Shown here: piece by piece, positions 9,701-17,537 of the stretch
Layout: each line of letters begins with the position of its first letter
Numbering within the stretch: position 1 is the first letter of the stretch
DNA from: an uncultured Oscillospiraceae bacterium
Lineage (GTDB): Bacteria > Bacillota > Clostridia > Oscillospirales > Oscillospiraceae
Reading direction: 5' to 3'
DNA length: 64,000 nucleotides
NCBI GenBank assembly: GCA_934589145.1
Contig: CAKTNW010000002.1
Coordinates: 1-64,000, forward strand
Made by a program: the position numbers and the translations under genes
The notes under the pieces: model-generated
The model's database searches: none
What the model saw: only the letters and a program-made list of their open reading frames with translations
What the model was told of the DNA's origin: nothing

Positions 9701-11156
9701 CCTCGCCAAGGCCCAGTATAAGGCCATCTACGGTGACTTCTCCCACTATGAGCAGGCCGATCCCTCCCGCTTCGCCGGCGGCTCCGGCACCGAGAAAGCC
9801 CCCTACCGCATCGCAAACGAGAAGCAGTTGCGCTATCTCGCTCAGTCCATCAACGCCGACGTGGACTGGAGGGGCGTTTACTTCCAGCAGACCGCCAACA
9901 TCAAGCTCACCGGCGGCGACTGGCTGCCCATCGGCTGGTCTCTCAACGGCGAGGTCAACGGCAAGAAGACCCTCGTCTGCGCCTATCCCTTCCGCGGAAA
10001 CTATGACGGCGGCGACTATACCATCACCGGTATGACCATCGGCTCCGCCGAAGCCCCTGCCGACTGCATGACCACCGGCCTCTTCGGCCTGACCTCCGGC
10101 TCTCTCAGCACCAACGACCTGCCCACCGGGAACGATCAGGTCGTCCGCCTGAAGAACATCCACCTGCGCAATATCGACGTGCATGTGGTCACCCGCTATG
10201 AGACCTTCGCCGGCGGCCTTGTGGGCAGCGGCCAGAACGGTATCTACATTGACAACTGCTCTGTTACCGGCGTCATCGACTCCACCACCACCGAGAGCTT
10301 CTGCCGCGTCGGCGGTCTGGCCGCCAGCGTTCTGCGCGGCGCTGTTACCAACTGCTGGACGGACGTGGATGTCTCCGGCGTCACCGACACCAACAATGTC
10401 TACGCCGGTGCGCTCTACGGCATGGATAACCGCGTGACCACCGTCAACTGCTACACCCTGGGCAATGTCACCGGTTTCTCCACCAATCCCAGCAAGGTCT
10501 ATCTGGGCGGCCTCGCCGGTCAGGGCGGCGGCATCCACCTCAACTGCTACTCCGCCGGTGACGTCGTCTCCCGGCAGGTGACCGGTGACGTGGGTATCCT
10601 CAATGGCCGCTCCGCCGGTATCTCCGTCCAGTACAACAGCTACTTCAACACCGACGCTCTCCTGAAGCAGGGCGACACCGTCATCGCGCCCGCCAAGGCG
10701 GTCGGCACCATCACCACCAATGCCGTAGAGACCAATGTTGTGGGCAAGACGGCGGCAGAGCTGAAGAGCAAGGACTTTGCGGCCCAGCTCAACAGCAATA
10801 TCACCGAATCCAACCTCAACGCGGCCATCGACGAGATCCTCAAGTCTCTCGCCGGTCAGGACGGCCGCGGCTATACCCAGCAGAACTATTACGAGGGCAA
10901 CAAACTGCTCTCCTGGACCGTGAAGGACAACACCGTTGTCTTTGGCACCACATCCACTGGCGGTTCTACCGGCGATTCCACCGGCGGCTCTACCAGCGGT
11001 TCCACCGGTGGTTCCACTGGCAGCACCACCGGCAAGGACGTGAAGTCCGGCAACACCGGCGACAGCAGCAATCTCCTGCTGTGGAGCGGCTTGCTGCTGG
11101 CAAGCGCACTTACCCTGTCCGGCGCTGTCCGCTATAAGAGAAAGCGCACGAGATAA
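6726..11156 (+). CDS. Secreted FMN-binding, GLUG-repeat surface protein
   Basis: 1476-residue exported protein. A signal peptide of about 22 residues ends at AAFA. Next is an FMN_bind domain (about residues 28-125) whose SGAT at residues 104-107 is the motif that ApbE-type transferases flavinylate on threonine. Three large modules follow, each opening with a GTxxxPYRI...QLxxxA segment and an FxGxFDGxGYTIxGxTI block and continuing with GLUG-like repeats. Around residues 948-1003 is a second FMN_bind-like domain lacking SGAT. The C-terminus has a Gly/Ser/Thr repeat, one membrane segment and a basic tail, like a wall-anchored protein but without a clear LPxTG. I chose the ATG at 6726 because it starts directly at the signal peptide. 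Electron transfer outside the membrane is inferred. Confidence 0.88.
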   Translation: MKKRLLSVLLAVVMVLSLLPTAAFATTVDNTYQPGTYTASAPGRGDKPVTVTLTLSQEDDAVVISELQADGSTQTPDYWAMVEESGLLDRIKEANGTDGVDVVSGATQSSRAVLNAVEQALIQATPTLSGSGTASDPYRIVNAAQLAVFAASVDDGSTYAGEYVALGANIDLSDIGSWNPIGVETGTTAIFQGNFDGQGYTISGLTIDAAVTSGEGNYGLFSVLGNQAVVKNLNVVNAQISAIGADAADKIRTGVIAGCTEKAASSGHGSIGTRIDSCSATGSVSAISENDKMTYAGGIAGMGDVGTAITNCWTDVDVSAIAKAVSNKNSMAGGIIGNSGNYAVVANCATFGDVYAASPSSTNFGGQAGGIVGMMAGKQYNAYATGDITIGNGGVSHTWVGALDGQITSSGMSKDADGNYTVYPDAGAFRLGNYYASDAVLKVEVYKNNGAELDTTNTITPTVDRGYSSKLSSVDKAMISVEMTKADMVGAAFADTLNGNISQINGILAAYGISGIALREWQSDGGRILPTGAVWTTGDISDSIFASGDGTADTPYLIATEEQLRDFAVSLSPKIDYTGKYVALANDISVSSAAWTPIGGSDYLFNGTFDGRGYTIDGLTLGAEGEPFALDKENLYIGLFGVLGPKSIVKNVNLTNVAFYTTYAATAYLGGIAGVTQGSTTSGDFTGALIDACSVSGTLYLNNTKGNHFVGGLVGMQYKGATINSRVSIRATGIVDGGDLAEVGGLAGLNNRGLIANCWTDNDLLYASGNRENGNEGMAVVSNLVACNAGALVNCYASGDLTTHEFSTYAGMVSGWVTGIGKSYNCWYDLGSTMINGASTDNPVTMNPVAPIGTKVASGVTEEGDVYTGGLVDKMTAYDAAGYAAIADGLNASFAAFPIDITAYGIDSTALKTWTYDAGSSLVTFGSQSATVTYVQPDCEKVEKPEQAMKDGVWYGRDDGKTTVVKITVKDNAVTKTEVLSGESSGEAYEAALAKAQYKAIYGDFSHYEQADPSRFAGGSGTEKAPYRIANEKQLRYLAQSINADVDWRGVYFQQTANIKLTGGDWLPIGWSLNGEVNGKKTLVCAYPFRGNYDGGDYTITGMTIGSAEAPADCMTTGLFGLTSGSLSTNDLPTGNDQVVRLKNIHLRNIDVHVVTRYETFAGGLVGSGQNGIYIDNCSVTGVIDSTTTESFCRVGGLAASVLRGAVTNCWTDVDVSGVTDTNNVYAGALYGMDNRVTTVNCYTLGNVTGFSTNPSKVYLGGLAGQGGGIHLNCYSAGDVVSRQVTGDVGILNGRSAGISVQYNSYFNTDALLKQGDTVIAPAKAVGTITTNAVETNVVGKTAAELKSKDFAAQLNSNITESNLNAAIDEILKSLAGQDGRGYTQQNYYEGNKLLSWTVKDNTVVFGTTSTGGSTGDSTGGSTSGSTGGSTGSTTGKDVKSGNTGDSSNLLLWSGLLLASALTLSGAVRYKRKRTR

Positions 11157-11185
11157 CAGCGCCATCATGTCTTAAAGGACAAGAA

Positions 11186-11225
11186 ACAGCGCAGCTTCCG
11201 GGCATTAGCCCGGAAGCTGCGCTGT
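11186..11225 (+). terminator. 18-bp perfect hairpin after the surface protein gene
   Basis: Arms 11186-11203 and 11208-11225 are perfectly complementary around an ATTA loop. There is no T-tract, so it may act as a 3'-end stabiliser or a terminator of unusual type. Fifteen bases of its right arm (11210-11224) are identical to 6562-6576 in the leader of the same gene. Confidence 0.6.
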
Positions 11226-11310
11226 CACCTTTGCATGTACGGGAGCTGGGGAGCGGGAAGGCCGAGCCGTTTGCTTTGCGCTGCGGCAGTTCGTACCTGC
11301 AGAATCGCTC

Positions 11311-11339
11311 TTTCACTTTGAAAAGTTCTGTGCTATACT
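11311..11339 (+). promoter_or_regulatory. Candidate promoter for the membrane protein gene
   Basis: TTTCAC, 17-base spacer, TATACT. The operator lies 88 bases downstream, so control here would be in the leader rather than at the start site. Confidence 0.4.
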
Positions 11340-11426
11340 ACAAGGGCAGGCCGCTTGGTGACCGCTGCACCTGCAAAGAACAAGAGATCCGCAAGCTACC
11401 AATGGTAGCTTTTCAAATGCATGTGG

Positions 11427-11442
11427 GTTAGCGAAGTCTAAC
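11427..11442. promoter_or_regulatory. Operator copy 3 (GTTAG-N6-CTAAC)
   Basis: Exact GTTAG-N6-CTAAC, 52 bases upstream of the membrane protein start. Confidence 0.7.
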
Positions 11443-11493
11443 TTGCGCGTGTTGCGGATACACGACGAATGTATGGAATAGGAGATAACGATC

Positions 11494-12216
11494 ATGCGGA
11501 CAGAAGAGAAGAAAAGGTTTATCCGGTGGTACGTTCTCGGTGCCATCGGAGGGATATGTATGGCGGCCGGTGATTGGCTGCTGGGGTGTATTCCGATCCA
11601 GGGAACGGACACGGGCATGTTCAACAGAGCCTATTATCTGTCCGGCGCTTATGGCCTGTGGAGACCTGTGCTGATCGTAGGATTGGGCGCGATCGGGGCC
11701 TTTCTCTATTTCTTTATGGTAAAGGCGCTGAACGCGGATATGGACGAAAAGTACCGAAAAGCAAAGACCATCCACAATTTATGCGGCATATTCACTGCTG
11801 CGGTAGCGCTGGCGATCCATCTCTGGTCGGCGACCCTGGCGTGGTTTACCGCGTATCTGGGGCCGCGTATCGGGGCGGAGGCGGCCATCACGGCGGTCAC
11901 TGTCTATCAGGATGATATGCTCACGGCGATCCTCCCGATGTATCTTCCGATGGTGCTGTTTTTCGGGCTCCATTTCGTGATGCTGCTTGCCGGAAAGACC
12001 CGTTATCCCAGGCGGATGCTCATTTTCCACCCGGTCACATGGAACATCCTGCTGGTCATTGTTCCGGACATCGCCCATGCCATGCAGGTGCCCGCCGCCA
12101 CATGGATGTCCGTGATGAGCCAGAGCAGCACCAACAGTGCCATCGTGATCTGGTGCATCGCGGCTGCGGTTTATGAGAGGAAGCGCGTGCAAAGAGAAGG
12201 GATACCGGCGGAATGA
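11494..12216 (+). CDS. Integral membrane protein of unknown function
   Basis: 240-residue protein with about six hydrophobic segments, starting MRTEEKKRFIRWYVLGAIGG. I do not recognise a characterised family; it resembles uncharacterised multi-pass proteins of gut Firmicutes. The start follows AGGAG-ATAAC. It has its own promoter-like sequence and the same operator found upstream of the ECF importer and the hydrolase operon, so it is probably part of the same response. It converges on the MATE gene with only nine bases between stops and no obvious terminator. Confidence 0.8.
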   Translation: MRTEEKKRFIRWYVLGAIGGICMAAGDWLLGCIPIQGTDTGMFNRAYYLSGAYGLWRPVLIVGLGAIGAFLYFFMVKALNADMDEKYRKAKTIHNLCGIFTAAVALAIHLWSATLAWFTAYLGPRIGAEAAITAVTVYQDDMLTAILPMYLPMVLFFGLHFVMLLAGKTRYPRRMLIFHPVTWNILLVIVPDIAHAMQVPAATWMSVMSQSSTNSAIVIWCIAAAVYERKRVQREGIPAE

Positions 12217-12225
12217 CGTTGCTTT

Positions 12226-13632
12226 TCATGCTTCCTGCACGGCTTCCGTATGCAGCTCCCGATAGGTTTTCACGATGATGACTGCCGAGATGAGAAAGGT
12301 CAGAAGATCTGACACCGGCATGGAATACAGTACGCCGTCCAGGCCGAAGAACACCGGCAGCAACAGGGCAAAGCCCACACCGAACACCACCTCACGGAAC
12401 ATAGACAGCAGCGTGGATGCCAGCGCCTTACCAACTGCCTGCAGGAAGATAAAGCATGCCTTGTTGACGCAGGCCAGCACCATCATGCAGAGGTAAATGC
12501 GGAACGCCTTGATGGCAAAGTCCGTATAGTAGCTGCTCTCATTGGCCGCGCCGAAAATGGCGATCAGCTGCCGTGGGAAGCCCTCTGCCAGCACAAGCGC
12601 CACTGCACCCACCAGTGCTTCGGCAATCAGCAGCCTGGTGAACAACCCCCGGACGCGCAGCTTCTTCTCCGCACCCATGTTATAGCCCACGATGGGGATG
12701 CAGCCTGCCGCCATGCCCACTACGATAGAAATGACGATCTGGAAGAACTTCATCACAATGCCCACCACAGCCATCGGGATCTGCGCGTATTGCTCCTGTC
12801 CAAACACAGTGTCCATCGCGCCGTATTTGCGGAGCATATTGTTGATGGCCGCCATGGCCGCCACTAGGCTGATCTGCGAAAGAAAGCTGGTGATACCCAG
12901 CGTCAGCATCCGTCCGCAGACACTTCCCCACAGGGCATAATCGCTGCCCGCAGGCTTGATGATCTTCATGTGCAGCAGATACCATACCGCAAGAAACGCC
13001 GTTGCCACCTGACCGATGACCGTAGCAACGGCTGCGCCCATCATGCCCCATTGGAAGAGAAAGATGAAGATGGGGTCAAGAATGATGTTGATGACAGCAC
13101 CCGCCAGCGTGGAGATCATGGCAAACTTGGGGTTGCCGTCCGCACGAATGATGGGGTTCATTGCCTGACCAAACATATAGAACGGGATGCCCAGCGTGAT
13201 ATAGAAGAAATACTCCTGGGAGTGATGGAAGGTTTCTTCGTTGACGGTGCCGCCGAACATGGCGATGATGCCGTCTGCAAAAATGAAATAGACTGCCGTT
13301 AAAACAAGACTGCTGGCAACCGATAACACGACGGCATTGCCCACGCTGCGCTTTGCCCTGTCCATTTCCCCACGGCCCAACGCCATGCTGACAAAGGCAC
13401 AGCAGCCGTCGCCTACCATAACGGCGATGGCCAGTGCTACGACGGTCAGCGGGAAAACAACGGTGTTGGCCGCGTTGCCGTAAGAGCCCAGGTAGCTGGC
13501 GTTGGCAATAAAGATCTGGTCAACAATGTTATAGAGCGCGCCTACCAACAGCGAGATGATGCAGGGGACGGCATACTGCCCCATGAGCCTTCCGATACGC
13601 TCCGTCCCCAAAAATTGATTTCCGTTGTTCAT
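12226..13632 (-). CDS. MATE-family efflux transporter
   Basis: 468-residue MATE protein with about twelve membrane segments and the YAVPCIISLLVGALYNIVDQIFIA block near the N-terminus. The sequence is close to the clostridial NorM/MepA-like MATE branch. The frame continues upstream, but the ATG at 13632 follows AAAGGTGAT at good spacing and begins at the conserved N-terminus. A near-consensus promoter lies 171-199 bases upstream, and the leader contains two hairpins, the second with a T-tract, so attenuation control is likely (see the leader entries). Substrate unknown. Confidence 0.9.
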   Translation of the reverse strand: MNNGNQFLGTERIGRLMGQYAVPCIISLLVGALYNIVDQIFIANASYLGSYGNAANTVVFPLTVVALAIAVMVGDGCCAFVSMALGRGEMDRAKRSVGNAVVLSVASSLVLTAVYFIFADGIIAMFGGTVNEETFHHSQEYFFYITLGIPFYMFGQAMNPIIRADGNPKFAMISTLAGAVINIILDPIFIFLFQWGMMGAAVATVIGQVATAFLAVWYLLHMKIIKPAGSDYALWGSVCGRMLTLGITSFLSQISLVAAMAAINNMLRKYGAMDTVFGQEQYAQIPMAVVGIVMKFFQIVISIVVGMAAGCIPIVGYNMGAEKKLRVRGLFTRLLIAEALVGAVALVLAEGFPRQLIAIFGAANESSYYTDFAIKAFRIYLCMMVLACVNKACFIFLQAVGKALASTLLSMFREVVFGVGFALLLPVFFGLDGVLYSMPVSDLLTFLISAVIIVKTYRELHTEAVQEA

Positions 13633-13649
13633 AACGATCACCTTTCTTT

Positions 13650-13701
13650 CAAAAAAATAAGAAATGCGCAAGTCCAGCATGATCCGGACTTACGCATTTC
13701 T
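13650..13701 (-). terminator. Leader terminator of the MATE gene
   Basis: On the minus strand the arms GAAATGCG / CGCATTTC (13693-13700 and 13661-13668), with an inner AGTCC / GGACT pair, are followed by a run of seven T (from 13657). It lies between the promoter and the ribosome-binding site, so it must be read through for expression. Confidence 0.7.
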
Positions 13702-13753
13702 GCTACACGATCTGATTATGAACTTTTACCGACATTTCCGCAAAAAGACGCGC

Positions 13754-13787
13754 GGCGTTTCTGCAACTGGATTTACGCAGAAACGCC
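13754..13787 (-). promoter_or_regulatory. Upstream leader hairpin, candidate antiterminator
   Basis: Perfect 11-base stem GGCGTTTCTGC / GCAGAAACGCC. Its 5' arm (minus strand, 13787-13777) can instead pair over ten bases, with one G-U, with the 5' side of the leader terminator (13703-13694), which would break the terminator. Confidence 0.55.
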
Positions 13788-13802
13788 ACACGTTGTAGAG
13801 GT

Positions 13803-13831
13803 ATTATAGCGGATTCAGTGAGGAATTTCAA
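13803..13831 (-). promoter_or_regulatory. Promoter of the MATE gene
   Basis: On the minus strand TTGAAA (13831-13826), 17-base spacer, TATAAT (13808-13803). Initiation is expected near 13796. Confidence 0.75.
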
Positions 13832-13932
13832 ATGTTTTTTCTGTCAGGGCAGCAAAAAGGATACACACAGCGATTCGCAGAGACTGCGCTTCTAAACTGG
13901 AGCGGTCGGAGTCATTTCTGAAGATTTCCTGA

Positions 13933-13961
13933 TTGCGCGGGCTGGCCCATTACGGTATAAT
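13933..13961 (+). promoter_or_regulatory. Promoter of the alkyltransferase gene
   Basis: TTGCGC, 17-base spacer, TATAAT, about 40 bases before the start codon. Confidence 0.7.
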
Positions 13962-14001
13962 GATACCATAATGGACAAAAAGGGCAGAGGGAGGAGACGC
14001 C

Positions 14002-14535
14002 ATGACTTTCATTCAACACTACGATTCGCCGCTGGGCGGTATTCTGCTGGCGGCGGATGAGATCGGCCTGACCGGCCTGTGGTTCGATGGGCAAAAATAC
14101 TTTGCCCGTGATCTGCCTGCGGAGCGTGTGGAGCAGAACACCCCCGTTCTCTCGGAAGCCAAGCGCTGGCTGGACATCTACTTTACCGGCCGGGAGCCGG
14201 ATTTTACGCCGCCGCTGCACCCCATCGGCTCCGCGTTCCGGCAAGAGGTGTGGAACATTCTTCTGCAGATCCCCTATGGGCAGACCACCACATATGGCGA
14301 TATCGCCCGGCAGCTTGCCGAAAAACGGGGCCTTGCCCGGATGTCCGCCCAGGCGGTGGGCGGAGCGGTGGGGCACAACGAGATATCCATCATCATTCCC
14401 TGCCACCGCGTGGTGGGTACGAGCGGCAGCCTGACCGGATACGCCGGTGGAATTGACAGAAAGGTGAAGCTGCTGGAAATGGAGCATGCCGATATGACGG
14501 AGCTTTTCGTGCCGAAGAAGGGCACCGCGCTCTGA
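14002..14535 (+). CDS. Methylated-DNA--protein-cysteine S-methyltransferase
   Basis: 177-residue O6-alkylguanine-DNA alkyltransferase, a suicide repair enzyme that moves the alkyl group from O6-methylguanine to its own cysteine. The acceptor motif PCHRV is present (about residues 134-138), preceded by the helix-turn-helix segment with IPYGQTTTYGDIA and followed by GYAGG. The start has GGAGG at good spacing and a near-consensus promoter. Length fits the Ogt/AdaB type without an Ada N-domain. The HD gene follows 51 bases downstream and may be cotranscribed. Confidence 0.95.
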   Translation: MTFIQHYDSPLGGILLAADEIGLTGLWFDGQKYFARDLPAERVEQNTPVLSEAKRWLDIYFTGREPDFTPPLHPIGSAFRQEVWNILLQIPYGQTTTYGDIARQLAEKRGLARMSAQAVGGAVGHNEISIIIPCHRVVGTSGSLTGYAGGIDRKVKLLEMEHADMTELFVPKKGTAL

Positions 14536-14586
14536 TACGCGGGTCGGACAGGCACCCATATTTCCATGATCAAAGGAGAAGCACAT

Positions 14587-15075
14587 ATGAACATCGCAGA
14601 AATCATGAAGAAGATGATCGACTTTTCCGATGGCAACATCCATGACATCGACCACTTTATCCGTGTGTGGATGTATGCCAAAACCATTGCCGGGCTGGAG
14701 GGGCTGGACGCGGAGACGCAGGATATCCTTGAGGTGGCCGCCATCACCCACGACATCGCCTGCCCGCTGTGCCGGGAGAAGTACGGCAGCACCAACGGGA
14801 AATATCAGGAGACGGAGGGAGCGCCTATGGTGCGGGACTTCCTGCGCGGCACCGGCCTGACGGAAGCACAGATCAACCGGGTGGCGTTCCTGGTGGGGCA
14901 TCATCACACGTTTACCGATGTTCACGGCAGGGACTATCAAATTTTGCTGGAGGCGGACTATATCGCCAACGCCTGCGAAAATAGTTATGAACGCCGGAAC
15001 GTGGAGAACTTTATCCATAAGATCATGTGGACAGAGAGCGGAAAGGCTCTCGCCAAAGCGGTTTTCCGCGTCTAA
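14587..15075 (+). CDS. HD-domain phosphohydrolase
   Basis: 162-residue HD-superfamily protein. Metal-binding residues are visible as an early H (DIDHFIRVW), the HD pair in AITHDIAC and a later HH in VGHHHTF. HD proteins of this size hydrolyse nucleotides or phosphate esters, and the substrate cannot be told here. I chose the ATG at 14587 because AAAGGAG lies seven to eight bases upstream; an ATG seven codons earlier lacks a site. Confidence 0.9.
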   Translation: MNIAEIMKKMIDFSDGNIHDIDHFIRVWMYAKTIAGLEGLDAETQDILEVAAITHDIACPLCREKYGSTNGKYQETEGAPMVRDFLRGTGLTEAQINRVAFLVGHHHTFTDVHGRDYQILLEADYIANACENSYERRNVENFIHKIMWTESGKALAKAVFRV

Positions 15076-15158
15076 AGTTGAAAAAATTTTACCACCGGAA
15101 GTCGGTGATATAAAGCAAGGGCGATGTCCGGGATGACTGCGGTACTGCGGGAAGGAAA

Positions 15159-15185
15159 AACCGTTTCACTGGCAGTGAAACGGTT
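15159..15185 (-). terminator. Intrinsic terminator of the CoA-transferase gene
   Basis: Twelve-base perfect stem AACCGTTTCACT / AGTGAAACGGTT with loop GGC. The flanking A5 gives a T-tract on the minus strand. Confidence 0.8.
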
Positions 15186-15227
15186 CATGGAGTATTTGCA
15201 ATATCGGGATGTCGGGGTATGACGGTC

Positions 15228-16520
15228 TTACCACAGCATCAGTTTGTCCGCCTCCCGCCGCAGCTCTGCGCGGAAGTCCGGGTGGGCGATGGCGATAAGG
15301 CGCTCCACCCGCTGGCGGATATTGGTGCCCTTCAGGTGGGCTACGCCGTGCTCCGTCACGATGCAGTCCACCCAGTTGCGGGAGATGGACACCACTGAGC
15401 CCAAGGACAGCATGGGCTGGATCTTGGAGATCGTACCGTTCTTGGCAGTGGAGGTGATGACCACGATGCCCCGCCCGCCTCTGGACATATAGGCGCCCGC
15501 CGCGAAGTCTGTGGCGCCGCCGGTGCCGGAATACTGGCGGCCGTTCAGCGTTTCGGAGCAGACCTGACCGGTCAGGTCGATCTGCAGGGCGGTGTTGATG
15601 GACACCATGTTGTCGTTCTGGGCAATGTGGTAGGGATCGTTGACGTAGGACGAGGGCAGCAGTTCAATGTCCGGATTGTGGTCGAGGAAATCGTAAAAGG
15701 GCTGGTCGCCCCAGAGAAAGCCGCAGACGGTCTTGCCGGGGTGGAAGTTCTTGCGGCGGTTGGTGACTACGCCGTGCTGCATGAGCCGGCCGGCGGGGGT
15801 GCAGAAGATCTCGGTGTAAATGCCCAGATCGTTCTTGCCGTGGAGAGCGTCCGCCACGGCGTTGGACAGGTTGCCCAGCCCAATCTGGATGGTGTCGCCG
15901 TCCCGCACCAGCGCGGCGGCGTTGGCCGCCGCCTGCTGCTCTGCCGCGGAGGGCGTGAACTCCGGGGCGTAGGAGATGCCGCAGTCGGACTCGATGAGGC
16001 AGGTGACCTCGCTGATATGCACCTTCCTGCCAGTGGGCAGGAACGGAATATGGGGGTTGACCTCGAAGATCCGGGTCTTGGCGGCCTGAAAGACCTCTGT
16101 CTCGAACTGCTGGACGGGGGTCAGATAAAAGTAGCCCTCGGCGTCCATGGGCGGCACGGCCATCATAAACACGTCCGGCTCCTGGGCGGCCATAAGCCCC
16201 GGCATCTGGTGCATGTGGAAGGGCAGATAGCTGACGTGGCCGCCGGTGTGGTTGGCCCGCGCCTGGGGATCGTAGAAGATGCTGTTAACGAAAAAGCTGC
16301 CATGATAAGCGGGATCGGAGTAGAAGGGGTAGACCTCCTTGGTGATGCCGCACCAGACCGTTACGTCCCGGACGCGGGGCGCGATGGTGTGCAGCGCCCG
16401 GTACAGCAGCACCGGCTCACAGACATAGGTGGCGCCGATCACGGTATCACCGCTGTGGATAAGGGACAGCGCCTGCTCCACGGTGTGCCGTTTTTCCTGA
16501 TAGAGCTGGTAAGGTGTCAT
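15228..16520 (-). CDS. Acetyl-CoA hydrolase/transferase family CoA-transferase
   Basis: 430-residue class I CoA-transferase of the Cat1/4-hydroxybutyrate CoA-transferase family, which exchanges CoA between acyl-CoA and acetate. The catalytic glutamate is probably that in YTEIF, preceded by the IQIGLGNLSNAV glycine-rich block; the C-terminal GGATDFAAGAYMSRGGR oxyanion-loop region is present. In butyrate producers such enzymes release butyrate or related acids from CoA. It is monocistronic with its own terminator. Exact acyl specificity cannot be assigned. Confidence 0.88.
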   Translation of the reverse strand: MTPYQLYQEKRHTVEQALSLIHSGDTVIGATYVCEPVLLYRALHTIAPRVRDVTVWCGITKEVYPFYSDPAYHGSFFVNSIFYDPQARANHTGGHVSYLPFHMHQMPGLMAAQEPDVFMMAVPPMDAEGYFYLTPVQQFETEVFQAAKTRIFEVNPHIPFLPTGRKVHISEVTCLIESDCGISYAPEFTPSAAEQQAAANAAALVRDGDTIQIGLGNLSNAVADALHGKNDLGIYTEIFCTPAGRLMQHGVVTNRRKNFHPGKTVCGFLWGDQPFYDFLDHNPDIELLPSSYVNDPYHIAQNDNMVSINTALQIDLTGQVCSETLNGRQYSGTGGATDFAAGAYMSRGGRGIVVITSTAKNGTISKIQPMLSLGSVVSISRNWVDCIVTEHGVAHLKGTNIRQRVERLIAIAHPDFRAELRREADKLMLW

Positions 16521-16714
16521 AAAAAGTCCTCCATTTCCGTCCTTTTGTGATCATAATAACACAAAACGGGGAAGGTGTAAAATACGAAATTACTTTGCAC
16601 AGTATGCAGAATCGTTATGAAAAGGGAGCCTCGTCAAAACCGTTTCGGCCCTTTTTCTGCGGCTGTTGATAACAATAGCATCAGGGCTTTTCCAACGGAA
16701 TGGGAGGTGATCGG

Positions 16715-17389
16715 ATGGGGATCGAAGCGATTCGCGATAATCCCAATGCGGTAAAACTTTGGATAGAAAATGAGGAAAAAGCCGCAAAGCAGTATTATCA
16801 GGATCATCCTGATTCTTTAGTCCCTCAATTTGAAAAAGAACTGTCAGACCTGGGGTTTGACGTGACTTCGGGCAATCATTTGATCAGATTTATGCCAAAG
16901 CATAAAAACGAGATTTTACCGGTCGCAATAACGTATTACCAACTTGCGAAGGAGCAGCGGCGGTTCAATGAGCAAAACTATTTTATGAGCTTTTTGGGGT
17001 TCAAGGGATTTGATGAAGCAGTTCCTTTGCTGCTTTCGGATTACGATTCCGAGAATACGCCGGACTTGACCCGGTGGTTTATCTCCGACTGTCTCTACCG
17101 GATACGCGCCCGGCAATTTACCTCGGAATATGTGGCAATAGCTTCAAACCCCATATTCGGCAGAAACCGGCAGATGATTATTCTGCTTTTGGGGAAGCTG
17201 CGTGAAGAATGCGCGATCCCAACGCTCATAAGCCTATTAGATGATGAAAGCGTTCGTATGCATGCCATTTGTGCATTGGGCTGTTTCAAAAAACCGGAGC
17301 TTCGCTGCTATTTTGAGCGGTATCTGAATGACAAGAATCCCGGATGCCGGAAATATGCGAAGACAGCCCTGAAAAAGCTAACTATGTAG
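16715..17389 (+). CDS. HEAT-repeat protein
   Basis: 224-residue soluble protein with C-terminal HEAT/PBS-lyase-type repeats (LREECAIPTLISLLDDESVRMHAICALG and the following repeat). The N-terminal 90 residues have no recognised domain. I chose the ATG at 16715, six bases after GGAGG; the ATG at 16700 would include the ribosome-binding site itself. The gene is visibly more AT-rich than its neighbours, which may indicate later acquisition. Function unknown; such repeats usually bind proteins. Confidence 0.8.
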   Translation: MGIEAIRDNPNAVKLWIENEEKAAKQYYQDHPDSLVPQFEKELSDLGFDVTSGNHLIRFMPKHKNEILPVAITYYQLAKEQRRFNEQNYFMSFLGFKGFDEAVPLLLSDYDSENTPDLTRWFISDCLYRIRARQFTSEYVAIASNPIFGRNRQMIILLLGKLREECAIPTLISLLDDESVRMHAICALGCFKKPELRCYFERYLNDKNPGCRKYAKTALKKLTM

Positions 17390-17502
17390 CCCGTTGGAAT
17401 TGGGGCTGTCCGGCACTTCTGCTTTCCGACGTCAGGGGTGTCTGCTGCCTGTTTTTGCGGAGCCTGTTTAACCTGCCAGGAATAGACCCTTATTGGACGA
17501 AA

Positions 17503-17533
17503 ACAAAACCTCCGGCCCGGCCGGAGGTTTTGT
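17503..17533. terminator. Bidirectional intrinsic terminator
   Basis: Stem ACAAAACCTCCGG / CCGGAGGTTTTGT (17503-17515, 17521-17533), between the convergent HEAT and sulfatase genes. Confidence 0.85.
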
Positions 17534-17537
17534 TTGT

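Larger units (their letters stand above)
11157..11493. other. Intergenic region between surface protein and membrane protein
   Basis: Contains a long perfect hairpin (11186-11225), a promoter-like element (11311-11339), a hairpin AAGCTACC / GGTAGCTT with loop AAT (11393-11411) followed by TTTC, operator copy 3 (11427-11442), and AGGAG shortly before the next start. No coding frame stands out. Confidence 0.6.
13633..14001. other. Divergent regulatory region between MATE and alkyltransferase genes
   Basis: Holds the MATE leader (minus strand, about 164 nt) with two mutually exclusive-looking hairpins, the MATE promoter at 13803-13831, and the plus-strand promoter of the alkyltransferase at 13933-13961. 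No coding frame is supported. Confidence 0.7.

Noticed and set aside
10957..11040. Gly/Ser/Thr-coding tandem repeats at the end of the surface protein
   Set aside because: In-frame linker repeats before the membrane anchor, not a DNA-level element.
6750..11168. A 1472-codon open frame on the minus strand opposite the surface protein
   Set aside because: It mirrors the sense gene, has Ala/Gly/Val/His/Asp-rich composition typical of GC-rich shadow frames, and lacks domains or a ribosome-binding site.
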